Source of the DNA: Paracoccaceae bacterium
GTDB lineage: Bacteria > Pseudomonadota > Alphaproteobacteria > Rhodobacterales > Rhodobacteraceae
Direction of reading: 5' to 3'
DNA: 59,542 nt
Assembly: GCA_014323785.1 (NCBI GenBank)
Contig: JACONJ010000016.1
Location: 1-59,542 of the forward strand
Shown: in pieces, positions 37,103 through 45,598 of the stretch
Position numbering within the stretch: position 1 is the first letter of the stretch
Layout of the letters: each line of letters begins with the position of its first letter
Notes under the pieces: model-generated
Database searches by the model: none
What the model was told of the DNA's origin: nothing
Seen by the model: the letters and a program-made list of their open reading frames with translations, nothing else
Made by a program: the position numbers and the translations under genes

Positions 37103-38649
37103 GCTGGCTGCTGGCGGCACCCCTGATTATTCCCTTTGCCGCGTCGGTTCTGGCGTTTCTGTTCCGTAACGGGCCGGCGGGGCGGTGGATCTCGGTCACT
37201 GGTTCGGTGGCCCTGCTGGTCGCCTCGGGGCTGTTGATGCAGGCGGTTCTGGCCAGGGGCGTGGTGGCCGGGCAGATGGGCAATTGGCCCGCGCCCTTTG
37301 GTATCACGCTGGTCGCTGACCTGCTAAGCGCGGTGATGGTGGTGATCACCGGCCTCACCGGTCTGGCTGTGGCGATCTATGCCCTGGGCGATATCGGGGA
37401 ACGACTGGAAAGGCTGGGGTATCATGCGCTGTTTCAGGTGCTGCTGGCGGGTGTCTGCGGCGCGTTCCTGACGGGGGATCTTTTCAACCTTTATGTCTGG
37501 TTTGAGGTAATGCTGATCGCCTCATTCGGGCTGTTGATCCTGGGCGGGCGGCGTCAACAGCTTGATGGCGGGATCAAATACGTCACGATCAACCTGGTCT
37601 CTACCATTCTGTTCCTGGGCGGCATCGGCCTGCTTTACGGGATGACTGGTACACTGAACATGGCAGACCTGCACCTGGCAGTGCAGAAGATCGCAAACCA
37701 GGGCCTGCTAACCGTCATCGCGGTGATGTTCACGGTGGCCTTTGGGGTGAAGGCGGCGGTATTCCCCCTGTTTTTCTGGCTGCCTGCCTCTTACCACACG
37801 CCCTCGGTCGCGGTTTCGGCGATCTTCGCGGGGCTTTTGACCAAGGTTGGGGTCTATGCGCTGATCCGGATGTTCACGCTGGTCTTCACCGGTGATGTGG
37901 ATTACACGCATACAATCCTTCTTTGGGTTGCCTGTTTTACCATGGTCACAGGCGTTCTGGGGGCCGCGGCGATGAATGATGTGCGCCGCATCCTGTCATT
38001 CCATATTGTCAGCCAGATCGGCTACATGATCCTGGGCCTGGCACTTTATACGCCGCTTGCCCTGGCGGGTGCGGTGTTCTACTTGGTGCATCATATCATC
38101 GTGAAGGCAAACCTGTTTCTGGTCGCGGGTGTGGTCCGGCGGGTTGCTGGCTCTACCCGGTTGAATGATATCGGTGGCCTTTACAAAACCGCGCCGTTTC
38201 TTGGGCTGCTGTTCCTGATCCCGGCCTTTTCACTGGCAGGTTTTCCGCCGCTTAGCGGCTTTTGGGCGAAATACATCCTGGTCAAGGCAAGCCTGGATCT
38301 GGGGATGGGACTCGCCGCCGCCGTGGCACTGGTGGTGGGGCTGCTTACGATCTACTCAATGACAAAAATCTGGGGGGGTGCCTTTTGGAAGCCGCACCCG
38401 AAAGGGATACAGCCGAAACTGGCCAGCCTGACGCCGTGGGAGCACCGGGTTCTGCTTACGCCGATTGCGGCACTTGCGCTTTTGACCTGTGTCATCGGGC
38501 TGCACCCTGAACCGTTCGTGCAATTCGCCGAGCGTTCCGCCGCGCAATTGCTGGACCCCGGGGCTTATGTTGCCAGGGTTCTGGGCAGCGGTCCAGATAC
38601 GGGGCCATACGGTGCGACCGGTCTGGCGCAACCAGAGGGTCCGCCATGA
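37099..38649 (+). CDS. mrpD: Na+/H+ antiporter subunit D (MrpD/MnhD, NuoN/NuoM-like)
   Basis: This 516-residue proton-translocating subunit resembles NuoM/NuoN. The family signatures include YVWFEVMLIASFGLLILGG, where the Glu is essential in relatives, FPLFFWLPASYHTPSVAVSA, and AFSLAGFPPLSGFWAKYILV. About 14 membrane helices are expected. Its ATG overlaps mrpC and its stop overlaps mrpE, each by 4 bases. It works with MrpA as one of the two antiporter-like channels of the complex. Confidence 0.93.
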   Translation: MSWLLAAPLIIPFAASVLAFLFRNGPAGRWISVTGSVALLVASGLLMQAVLARGVVAGQMGNWPAPFGITLVADLLSAVMVVITGLTGLAVAIYALGDIGERLERLGYHALFQVLLAGVCGAFLTGDLFNLYVWFEVMLIASFGLLILGGRRQQLDGGIKYVTINLVSTILFLGGIGLLYGMTGTLNMADLHLAVQKIANQGLLTVIAVMFTVAFGVKAAVFPLFFWLPASYHTPSVAVSAIFAGLLTKVGVYALIRMFTLVFTGDVDYTHTILLWVACFTMVTGVLGAAAMNDVRRILSFHIVSQIGYMILGLALYTPLALAGAVFYLVHHIIVKANLFLVAGVVRRVAGSTRLNDIGGLYKTAPFLGLLFLIPAFSLAGFPPLSGFWAKYILVKASLDLGMGLAAAVALVVGLLTIYSMTKIWGGAFWKPHPKGIQPKLASLTPWEHRVLLTPIAALALLTCVIGLHPEPFVQFAERSAAQLLDPGAYVARVLGSGPDTGPYGATGLAQPEGPP

Positions 38650-39122
38650 ACATCTTCACGCTGAACATTGCGCTTGCGATTTCCTGGGCGGCACTGACCG
38701 GCGGTTTCACCTTGTCCGGCCTGGCCGTCGGGTTTGCCATCGGTTCAGGCGCGTTGTGGCTGGCACAACCGCTGTTTCCCGGGTCTGAACGCTACTTCAA
38801 GCGCGTCTGGTGCTGGGTAAAACTGATCACCCTGTTTCTTTATGAGTTGGTAGTCAGCTCGATCCAGGTGGTTTGGGATGTTCTGACACCACCGCAACTG
38901 TCAAAGCCTGGCATCATTTCTATGCCGCTTGATGCGAAGGGCGAGATGGAGGTGCTTTTGGTAACGAACCTGATCTCTCTTACCCCCGGGACGCTAAGCC
39001 TGGACGTGAGCGAGGATAACAAAACGCTTTATATCCACGCGATGTTCGCCGATGATCCCGAAGCCATCCGTCAGCAGTTGAAGGCCGGCATGGAACGCTG
39101 GGTGATCGAGGCAATGGAGTAG
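38646..39122 (+). CDS. mrpE: Na+/H+ antiporter subunit E (MrpE/MnhE)
   Basis: This 158-residue subunit of the MnhE family has two N-terminal hydrophobic segments and a cytoplasmic domain with LVTNLISLTPGTLSLDVSED, the most conserved stretch of the family. MrpE has no complex I counterpart. It overlaps mrpD by 4 bases and is followed by mrpF after 4 bases. Confidence 0.92.
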   Translation: MNIFTLNIALAISWAALTGGFTLSGLAVGFAIGSGALWLAQPLFPGSERYFKRVWCWVKLITLFLYELVVSSIQVVWDVLTPPQLSKPGIISMPLDAKGEMEVLLVTNLISLTPGTLSLDVSEDNKTLYIHAMFADDPEAIRQQLKAGMERWVIEAME

Positions 39123-39126
39123 AGCG

Positions 39127-39450
39127 GTGGAGATTCTGGAAACGGCGATCAACATCTCATTCGTGCTGGTGATGCTGGGCGTGGTCTTTGCCTTTGTGCG
39201 GCTGATCAAAGGGCCAAGCCTGCCAGACCGCGTGGTGGCACTGGATATGATGACGGTGCTGATCGTGGCCTTCTGTGGCCTCTTTGCGCTTCTGTCGGGG
39301 GAGGTGGCCTTTCTGGATGTGGCAATCGTGATGGCACTGGTGGGGTTCCTGGCCACCGTTGCCCTGGCGCGATTCGTTGAGCGGCGGCAGGCGCACTTTG
39401 GCGACCGCCCGGACCTGCCCCCCGGCACCGATAAAGAGGGTCAGCCATGA
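39127..39450 (+). CDS. mrpF: Na+/H+ antiporter subunit F (MrpF/MnhF)
   Basis: This 107-residue protein has three membrane helices and the signature LIKGPSLPDRVVALDMM, which holds an aspartate needed for transport in studied Mrp systems. The start is GTG 39127 with a purine-rich stretch (GGAGTAGAG) just upstream. The C-terminal 25 residues are hydrophilic and lie in the cytoplasm or periplasm. It overlaps mrpG by 4 bases. Confidence 0.92.
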   Translation: MEILETAINISFVLVMLGVVFAFVRLIKGPSLPDRVVALDMMTVLIVAFCGLFALLSGEVAFLDVAIVMALVGFLATVALARFVERRQAHFGDRPDLPPGTDKEGQP

Positions 39451-39785
39451 TTGGAGAGAGTCTTTTGGCCGCGCTGGTCCTGCTGGGCGGTTTTTTCTGC
39501 CTTGTTGCGGGGCTGGGGGTGCTGCGCCTGCCCGATGTGCTGATCAGGATGCATGCCTCAACCAAGGCGGGCACCTTGGGCAGTGGCCTGATCCTGGTGG
39601 CGGTGGCGATCATGTCCGGCGATCTGGCAACGGTGACCCGCGCAGTGGCAACGATTGTCTTTCTGCTTATCACCGCGCCGGTGGCCGCCCATATGATCGG
39701 TCGGGCTGCGTTCCGGTCGGGTGTGCCGATGTGGAACACCAGGGTTGAAAAAGGGGCCGGGGACGCCCTGCACCGCCGCCGATGA
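39447..39785 (+). CDS. mrpG: Na+/H+ antiporter subunit G (MrpG/MnhG)
   Basis: This last subunit of the complex has 112 residues and three membrane helices, with the family motif GVLRLPDVLIRMHASTKAGT followed by a helix ending in ITAPVAAHMIGRAA. It completes a full mrpABCDEFG set, giving sodium extrusion, pH homeostasis and salt tolerance. Convergent zapE follows after 65 bases with no clear terminator. Confidence 0.92.
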   Translation: MIGESLLAALVLLGGFFCLVAGLGVLRLPDVLIRMHASTKAGTLGSGLILVAVAIMSGDLATVTRAVATIVFLLITAPVAAHMIGRAAFRSGVPMWNTRVEKGAGDALHRRR

Positions 39786-39850
39786 AGCGTGACGAAAATG
39801 GGCAACTGCAAGGCGGGTGCAAAGCGGGTGTTCCGGGGGCGGACGAGCTC

Positions 39851-40933
39851 CTAACGCCCGGCCCGGCCCCAGTCGGCCCCCTGCATTTCACGCAGGCGGC
39901 TGGCCGTACGTGCAAACTCGAAACAGCCAGCCGCTTCAGGATAGAGATGTTCCGGTTCCGCTTCGGTCGAGAGGATCAGGCGCACGTGCCCCTCATAAAG
40001 CGTGTCGATCAGGGTTACGAACCGCTTGGCCTCATTGAATTTGGACCTGTCAAGTTTGGGTACGTCCTCCAGCACAAGTAGTTTGATCGCGCCGATAAGG
40101 GCCAGGTAATCCGCGGGGCCCAGGGGCTGACCACACAAATCCCAAAACCCCGTGCGCGCCATGCCGGACCAGTAGCGCGGCAGGCGCAGCGTACGGCCCT
40201 TGACCTTCAGGCACAGTTCTTCCTGTTTGCCATGGGTCAAATCCTGCCAGATCATGTCAATCGCCCGGCGCGCGGCGGCGTCGGCCGGGGTGAAACAGGT
40301 TTGCTCTCCGGCCAGACGATCCTGCCGGTAATCGGTCATCGCGGCCAACTCGTTGATTTCCAGCTTCTCTTCCAAAAGCGCGATGAAGGGCAGAAACAGC
40401 TGGCGGTTGAGGCCGTCCTTGTAAAGATCCCCCGGGGGCCGGTTAGAGGTGGTGATGACAGTCACCCCTGCCTCAAACAGTTTTTCAAACAATCGGCCCA
40501 CGATCATCGCATCGGTGATGTCGGTGATCTGCATTTCATCAAAACACAAAAGCCGCATGTCGCGGCTGGCCACTATGGCCACGGGCCGGATTGCATCATC
40601 AACACCGGTTTTGCGCACCTCATGCAAGGCGGCATGAACCTCTTGCATGAAGGCGTGAAAATGCACCCGGCACTTCTGTGGTATGGCCACATGGGCATAG
40701 AAGAGATCCATCAGCATGGACTTGCCGCGCCCGACGCCGCCCCAAAGGTACATGCCCATGGCCCCCGTCCTGGGCGGCGTGCGAAACCGCGGAAAGACAG
40801 AGGCCTTCTTCGGTGCCTCAAGCCGTTCGCGCAACGGTTCCATTCGGGCCAGAACCGCACGTTGTTTCGGGTCGGGACGCAAAAGCCCCTCGGCCACGCG
40901 GGTATCGTAGATGGCGGTCAGATGCTGTCCCAT
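39851..40933 (-). CDS. zapE: cell division protein ZapE (AFG1-like ATPase)
   Basis: This 360-residue P-loop ATPase of the AFG1/LACE1 family acts with FtsZ at the division ring in proteobacteria. Walker A is GGVGRGKS (65-72), Walker B is LLCFDEMQITD, and the family stretch TSNRPPGDLYKDGLNRQLFL follows. The C-terminal FARTASRLREMQ is typical. The gene stands alone in the leftward direction, converging on mrpG. Start MGQHLTAIYDTRV agrees with relatives. Confidence 0.92.
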   Translation of the reverse strand: MGQHLTAIYDTRVAEGLLRPDPKQRAVLARMEPLRERLEAPKKASVFPRFRTPPRTGAMGMYLWGGVGRGKSMLMDLFYAHVAIPQKCRVHFHAFMQEVHAALHEVRKTGVDDAIRPVAIVASRDMRLLCFDEMQITDITDAMIVGRLFEKLFEAGVTVITTSNRPPGDLYKDGLNRQLFLPFIALLEEKLEINELAAMTDYRQDRLAGEQTCFTPADAAARRAIDMIWQDLTHGKQEELCLKVKGRTLRLPRYWSGMARTGFWDLCGQPLGPADYLALIGAIKLLVLEDVPKLDRSKFNEAKRFVTLIDTLYEGHVRLILSTEAEPEHLYPEAAGCFEFARTASRLREMQGADWGRAGR

Positions 40934-41070
40934 AGCGGCCCAGACCTAGCCCGATAGCCGCCGCAATAACAAGATGCACTGCACGGCATCAGGAATTATC
41001 AACAGAACGGATTTGACACCGCCGCCCGGACATGCATCCTTGCGCGGGTGTCCTGACGGAGCCTTTGGAA

Positions 41071-42324
41071 ATGGTGCGCCGCGCATCCCTTTTTACGCCA
41101 GTCCTGATCGGGGGCTGCATTATCATCCTGATCAGTTTTGCAATCCGGGCCAGTTTTGGCGTTTTTCAAATCCCCATAGCGGATGAATTCGGCTGGCTGC
41201 GGGCAGAGTTTTCGCTGGCCATTGCGATCCAGAACCTGGCCTGGGGCATTGGCCAGCCCATCTTTGGTGCAATTGCCGAACGCTTTGGCGACAGAAAGGC
41301 GATTGTGCTGGGCGCGATCCTCTATGCCGTCGGGCTGATCCTGTCGGCCTATGCCATCACGCCGGGGCAGCACCAGATTCTGGAGGTTCTGGTGGGGTTC
41401 GGCATTGCCGGCACCGGGTTTGGCGTGATCCTGGCCATCGTGGGCCGCGCCACCCCGGACACGCATCGTTCCATGGCACTTGGCATTGTCACCGCGGCGG
41501 GGTCGGGCGGGCAGATCGTTGGCCCGCCTTTGGCAGAGGCATTGATGGCCTTTATCCCCTGGCAAGGCGTTTTCCTGATCTTTGCGGGCATGATCCTCCT
41601 GGCACTGTGTGCGCTGCCAATTCTGCGGTCCCCCGCCCCGGCCGGCAAGGATGTGCATGAAGAAAGCCTTGGCGCAATCATGCACAAGGCGTTCCGCGAT
41701 CCGTCTTTCACGCTGATCTTCGCGGGGTTCTTTTCCTGCGGGTATCAGCTCGGCTTTGTCACCGCGCATTTCCCGGCCTTCGTGACCGAGATGTGCGGGC
41801 CGATCGCGCCCGGCTCGCTTTTGCATTCGGTGGGGATTACCACCGCCTCGGCCCTGGGGGCGGTGGCCATCGCGCTGATCGGTCTGGCCAATATCGGCGG
41901 GACGATCCTGGCCGGGTGGCTTGGTAGCCGCTTCCCCAGAAAATACCTTCTGGCCTGGATTTATACGGGCCGCACCCTGGCCGCGGGGCTCTTTATCCTG
42001 CTGCCGATCACGCCGCTAAGTGTCATCGTCTTTTCGCTGGTTATGGGGGCACTCTGGCTGGCGACAGTACCTCTGACCTCGGGGCTGGTCGGCTATATCT
42101 ACGGGCTGCGCTATATGGGTACGCTGTACGGGATCGTCTTTTTCAGCCACCAGCTGGGCAGCTTCCTGGGCGTGTGGCTGGGCGGCGCGCTTTATGACAT
42201 CTATGGCGATTACACTGCCGTTTGGTGGATTGGTGTCGGCGTCGGCGCATTGTCAGCCGTTGTTCACCTGCCCGTCAAGGAAATCCCCCTTGGGGAGCGT
42301 CCCGCCCCGGCGGTCGCGGCCTGA
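41071..42324 (+). CDS. major facilitator superfamily transporter
   Basis: This 12-helix MFS permease of about 417 residues has the cytoplasmic loop 2-3 motif GAIAERFGDRKAIVLGA and its repeat between helices 8 and 9, GWLGSRFPRKYLLAWIYTGR. The general pattern fits the monocarboxylate/oxalate-formate type MFS group; the substrate is unknown. The frame opens at 41032, but ATG 41071 (MVRRASLFTPVLIGG) follows GGAGCC and starts just before helix 1. It is monocistronic; the region after it is the start of the duplicated GTPase locus. Confidence 0.85.
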   Translation: MVRRASLFTPVLIGGCIIILISFAIRASFGVFQIPIADEFGWLRAEFSLAIAIQNLAWGIGQPIFGAIAERFGDRKAIVLGAILYAVGLILSAYAITPGQHQILEVLVGFGIAGTGFGVILAIVGRATPDTHRSMALGIVTAAGSGGQIVGPPLAEALMAFIPWQGVFLIFAGMILLALCALPILRSPAPAGKDVHEESLGAIMHKAFRDPSFTLIFAGFFSCGYQLGFVTAHFPAFVTEMCGPIAPGSLLHSVGITTASALGAVAIALIGLANIGGTILAGWLGSRFPRKYLLAWIYTGRTLAAGLFILLPITPLSVIVFSLVMGALWLATVPLTSGLVGYIYGLRYMGTLYGIVFFSHQLGSFLGVWLGGALYDIYGDYTAVWWIGVGVGALSAVVHLPVKEIPLGERPAPAVAA

Positions 42325-42415
42325 AGACTGTCTGCACGGAGTGTTGCCGCCTTCATCGAGGGGCAAGTGCAGGGAACGATCAAGGTGACAAAACCGATCA
42401 ATGCGTTTGACCGTG

Positions 42416-42444
42416 TTGACATTGGGGGCGGGTGCAGGTAACTG
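42416..42444 (+). promoter_or_regulatory. possible sigma-70-like promoter for GTPase copy A
   Basis: A perfect -35 TTGACA (42416-42421), a 17-base spacer and TAACTG (42439-42444) lie about 90 bases upstream of the first GTPase start. The -10 is only moderately good. Confidence 0.35.
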
Positions 42445-42532
42445 TCAAGGCGATAAAGCAGGCTGTCTCACCCGTTGCAGCTGTAGAACATCCCAAACAG
42501 CCATGATTCGGCCCTGAACAGGTGGAAGACCA

Positions 42533-43246
42533 ATGGAATTAAACCCGAAAAAACTGGAAGATTTGCTGGACAAGTCCCAAGATAAACTTTCGGTAGGATG
42601 TGTCGGGATTGCCGTGCTCGGCAGTACTGGTGCCGGCAAAACCACGCTTGTGAACGCCTTCTTCCCAAACGCCAAGGCTGAAACTGGATATGGTGCCCCG
42701 ATCATCCAAGACGCGGAATGGTTTCCAAAGAAGCGTGACAAGTGCACAAGGTTCAGAATCCTGGATACCAGGGGTTTTGAGGAGAAAGACTACGAAGAGA
42801 CCGTTGAAGCGGCCCTGGAGGCAGTGGATGAGACCAACGAATCCGAGGATCGGAATGATCATGCGCATATTGCATGGCTTGTGATCAAGGAAGGCTCCGG
42901 CCGCGTCCAGGACAGCCACAAGGACATCGCCACACGCTTCACGGAAGCCGGAATTCCTGTCATCGCGGTTCTGACAGAGGCGATTGCAGACGATGAGGAA
43001 TTCAGGGGCGAGGTTCGGAAACTTCTTCCCGAGGTCAAGGACGTGATCCGGGTCAACTCCATCCCGAAGAGTACACGCGCCGGCACCATTGAGTCGTTCG
43101 GTCTGGACATCCTGTTTAGAGAGACGTTGCGTTTTGTGCCGGAAGAAGAAAATGCCATTGCCTTAATGGAATCGGCTGATAAATGGATTGTTGCCGCCGC
43201 ACTTAGGGCTATCGGGGTTACCGCCCTTTTCTATTTGGGAATCTGA
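42533..43246 (+). CDS. GTPase-domain protein, copy A (lacks the DUF697-like C-terminal domain)
   Basis: This 237-residue P-loop GTPase has Walker A LGSTGAGKT (30-37), the G3-like motif LDTRGF (78-81) and VIAVLTEAIADD near the G4 position. The first 170 residues match copy B; from SIPKSTRAG onward it diverges and stops after a hydrophobic end (WIVAAALRAIGVTALFYLGI), where copy B continues into a membrane-associated domain. ATG 42533 has GGTGGAAG upstream. Nucleotides 42758-43041 are identical to copy B on the other strand. It lacks nine residues (VTKFALKKL) near the N-terminus present in copy B. The family is like HSR1/dynamin-type GTPases; the role is unknown. GC content is lower than in neighbouring genes. 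Confidence 0.78.
   Translation: MELNPKKLEDLLDKSQDKLSVGCVGIAVLGSTGAGKTTLVNAFFPNAKAETGYGAPIIQDAEWFPKKRDKCTRFRILDTRGFEEKDYEETVEAALEAVDETNESEDRNDHAHIAWLVIKEGSGRVQDSHKDIATRFTEAGIPVIAVLTEAIADDEEFRGEVRKLLPEVKDVIRVNSIPKSTRAGTIESFGLDILFRETLRFVPEEENAIALMESADKWIVAAALRAIGVTALFYLGI
42758..43041 (+). repeat. 284-bp perfect inverted repeat, left arm
   Basis: This block is identical base for base to the reverse complement of 43948-44231. The flanks inside the same two genes are clearly diverged (for example the P-loop region), so the perfect block points to recent gene conversion or inversion. The two arms enclose 906 bases containing the 3' halves of both GTPase genes. Confidence 0.95.
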
Positions 43247-43304
43247 ACTGGCTGATTCACAGGGGGGGGGCGGTGGCCTGCCGTCCGGTGGATGCGCCCA
43301 TTTG

Positions 43305-44426
43305 TCATTTCTTTGGTGCTTCCGCGATTGTTTTCAGTGCTTCCGCGATTATTGCACCATGTTCCTTGTAGAACTCGCCAAACTGGCGAACCACTTGGCT
43401 GGTTTGTGGTGGATTGTTACCGTTTGCCTCACAAAGTTTATGCAGGAACATCATATAAACCCGCCCAATGGCACCGGTAATTGCGCTAGCCGTTGTTCCC
43501 CCGATAGCAGAACCAGCCAAGGTACCCGCGCCCGGAACAAATTTCATGATTGAGGCAGTCAGAGCCGATCCCCCAGATGTTGCTGCAACAGGCACTGCAA
43601 TCGCTGCCACCAGTGCCATTGAAGATTCCTTGTCAACCTTCATTCCATAGGCACGTGAAATGCTGACAATCATACTGGCTTGAATCGGCATTAAGACAAC
43701 CGCATCCACAATGGGAATAGGTATAGTACCTGCTGCTGCCGCAGCTGCAGCCGCCCACTTGACCCTTCGCTTCGCCAATTCGCGTTTTTCCTCGATGGGA
43801 ACAAGGGATGAATCAGCCGATTCCGTGAGGGCATGGGCACTTCTGGGCGGCACAGAACGCGACGTCACCCCATACAGGGTGTCCAGACCGAACGGCTCAA
43901 TGGAGCCAGCACGTGTCCCCTTCGGGATGGAATTGACCGGGATCACATCCTTGACCTCGGGAAGAAGTTTCCGAACCTCGCCCCTGAATTCCTCATCGTC
44001 TGCAATCGCCTCTGTCAGAACCGCGATGACAGGAATTCCGGCTTCCGTGAAGCGTGTGGCGATGTCCTTGTGGCTGTCCTGGACGCGGCCGGAGCCTTCC
44101 TTGATCACAAGCCATGCAATATGCGCATGATCATTCCGATCCTCGGATTCGTTGGTCTCATCCACTGCCTCCAGGGCCGCTTCAACGGTCTCTTCGTAGT
44201 CTTTCTCCTCAAAACCCCTGGTATCCAGGATCCTGAACCTTGTGTGCTTGTCACGCTTCTTTGGAAACCACTCGGCTTCTTGGGTGATCGGGGCACCATA
44301 TCCGGTTTTAGCCTTGGCCCCTGGGAAGAAGGCGTTCACAAGTGTGCTTTTGCCCGTACCTGTCGAGCCCAGCACAGCAACCCCGACACATTCCACCGGA
44401 AGTCGTTCTTTGGCTTTTTCCAGCAA
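43305..44426 (-). CDS. GTPase with DUF697-like C-terminal domain, copy B (N-terminus frameshifted)
   Basis: The frame has 373 codons from a TTG at 44426. Walker A is LGSTGTGKS; the G domain matches copy A, followed by a helical region and the alanine/glycine-rich hydrophobic domain of DUF697 type (AAAAAAAGTIPIPIVDAVVL, VPGAGTLAGSAIGGTTASAI). The natural start, ATG 44511 (MELNPKKLVTKFALKK), is out of frame because of a 28-bp duplication at 44419-44463; removing one copy restores MELNPKKL...LEDLLEKAKERLPVEC in frame. As it stands, translation needs the TTG or gives a short peptide. GTPase-DUF697 proteins are usually membrane-associated, with unknown tasks. Low GC suggests transfer. Confidence 0.72.
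   Translation of the reverse strand: MLEKAKERLPVECVGVAVLGSTGTGKSTLVNAFFPGAKAKTGYGAPITQEAEWFPKKRDKHTRFRILDTRGFEEKDYEETVEAALEAVDETNESEDRNDHAHIAWLVIKEGSGRVQDSHKDIATRFTEAGIPVIAVLTEAIADDEEFRGEVRKLLPEVKDVIPVNSIPKGTRAGSIEPFGLDTLYGVTSRSVPPRSAHALTESADSSLVPIEEKRELAKRRVKWAAAAAAAAGTIPIPIVDAVVLMPIQASMIVSISRAYGMKVDKESSMALVAAIAVPVAATSGGSALTASIMKFVPGAGTLAGSAIGGTTASAITGAIGRVYMMFLHKLCEANGNNPPQTSQVVRQFGEFYKEHGAIIAEALKTIAEAPKK
43948..44231 (-). repeat. 284-bp perfect inverted repeat, right arm
   Basis: Reverse complement of 42758-43041 with no mismatch. It lies inside GTPase copy B. The lower-identity homology extends beyond it through the 5' part of the gene to about 55 bases upstream of the natural start codon. 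Confidence 0.95.
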
Positions 44427-44463
44427 GTCCTCCAGATTTGTCTGGGTCCAGCAAGTCCGCCAG
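44419..44463 (-). repeat. 28-bp direct duplication shifting the frame of GTPase copy B
   Basis: The 17-base segment TCCAGCAAGTCCTCCAG (44419-44435) recurs with one mismatch at 44447-44463, an offset of 28 bases. As 28 is not a multiple of 3, the reading frame from ATG 44511 is lost. Confidence 0.85.
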
Positions 44464-44669
44464 TTTTTTCAGAGCGAATTTTGTTACCAGTTTCTTCGGA
44501 TTTAATTCCATTTGGTTCCCTTCACATGTTCGTGACCGAATCATGGCCGTTTTGGATGTTCTGCACTGGCGGAGGGTGCCACCAAGCCAAATCTTAGCAC
44601 ATCCCCCCTCAATGAGGTCAAGCATTTTCTGCCCTCGCGATGCGATTTTTGACTATGAATGCGGCCGAC

Positions 44670-45335
44670 TCACAGGGGGGCGGTGGCCTCTTCGGGGGGC
44701 AGCAAGCCGTGGGCCACCAGGGAATCGGCCCAGCCTTCGGGGCTCGTGAACACATGCGTCTGCCAGCCCCGGGCCCGTGCGGCCGCGATATTCTCGGTTC
44801 TATCATCGGTAAACAGCAGCCTGTCGGGCGCAATGCCGGAACCCTCCTCGACCATCTTATAAATTCGCGGGTCCGGCTTGGTCACCCGCATACGGCCCGA
44901 GACAAACGCGCGATCAAACGCATTAAGGAAGTCGAATTGCGTCTGCGCATAGGCATAGCTTTCGGCCCCGAAATTCGTTAGTGCGAACACCGGCACGCCC
45001 CGCGCCCGCAATGCGTGCAGCAGTTTGACCGACATGGGAATGATCGGCGCGGCCAGCTCAATCCAGCGATCATGCCACATGCGGATTTCCTTGCGGAAGG
45101 CGGGGTTTGCCTCGGCCGTCGCATAGATGACATCACGAAACGGTTCTCCGCGGTCAATGCGTTCATTCATACAATGCAGGTCGACGGCGTTGAACAGCGC
45201 GCGCCGCCGAGCCTCTCCGATCTCGCGGTCGTAGAACCGCTCGGGCTGCCACGCAATCAGGACATTGCCGATGTCAAACACAACTGCGTCGATGTGCGTG
45301 CCGCCAGGACAGCGATTTCCCGGGACTGTGTCCAT
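44670..45335 (-). CDS. HAD superfamily hydrolase
   Basis: This 221-residue haloacid-dehalogenase-type phosphatase or dehalogenase (subfamily IA, FMN phosphatase/epoxide hydrolase N-terminal-like) has motif I VVFDIGNVLIAW, motif II FALTNFG, the lysine of motif III in VTKPDPRIYKMV, and motif IV LFTDDRTENIAAA. The substrate is unknown. ATG 45335 (MDTVPGNRCPGGTHIDAVVF) follows GAGAGAGAGCAGAG; the longer frame to 45368 is less likely. A fragment like its last 25 bases also occurs at 43254-43278, beside GTPase copy A. Confidence 0.85.
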   Translation of the reverse strand: MDTVPGNRCPGGTHIDAVVFDIGNVLIAWQPERFYDREIGEARRRALFNAVDLHCMNERIDRGEPFRDVIYATAEANPAFRKEIRMWHDRWIELAAPIIPMSVKLLHALRARGVPVFALTNFGAESYAYAQTQFDFLNAFDRAFVSGRMRVTKPDPRIYKMVEEGSGIAPDRLLFTDDRTENIAAARARGWQTHVFTSPEGWADSLVAHGLLPPEEATAPL

Positions 45336-45531
45336 TACTCTGCTCTCTCTCTGGCTGCCGACAAGCATAATCTGGCCGCGCCCCTTCGGGCAAGCGTCCG
45401 CCCCAGGTTACAAGCGTGGCTGTGAAACTGCACCAGCCCGAATCGGTGTCAATTTCGATAAGGGCGAGGTCGTCGAAACCTTCCGGTGCGTCCTCACCGC
45501 AGAAGATCACCCGCCCCGATTCGTGGCGCAT
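45274..45531 (-). CDS. possible small hypothetical protein
   Basis: An 85-codon frame starts 68 bases after the RNase P RNA and overlaps the HAD gene by 62 bases. The first 50 residues (HESGRVIFCGEDAPEGFDDL, then ALIEIDTDSGWCSFTATLV) are protein-like with normal codon use, but the last 30 are low-complexity and read the HAD start region out of frame. It may be a real gene whose true end differs, a remnant, or chance. No family recognised. Confidence 0.28.
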   Translation of the reverse strand: MRHESGRVIFCGEDAPEGFDDLALIEIDTDSGWCSFTATLVTWGGRLPEGARPDYACRQPEREQSNGHSPGKSLSWRHAHRRSCV

Positions 45532-45598
45532 CGCGCGTGATTCGGGGATTAATTTCGCGCCGCTATCGTTCTGTTGGTGTACCACGGTGGAGGAAGCG

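Noticed and set aside
42490-44695. GTPase locus as a transposon
   Set aside because: No transposase, no terminal inverted repeats of IS type and no target-site duplication were seen; the homology is between two genes.
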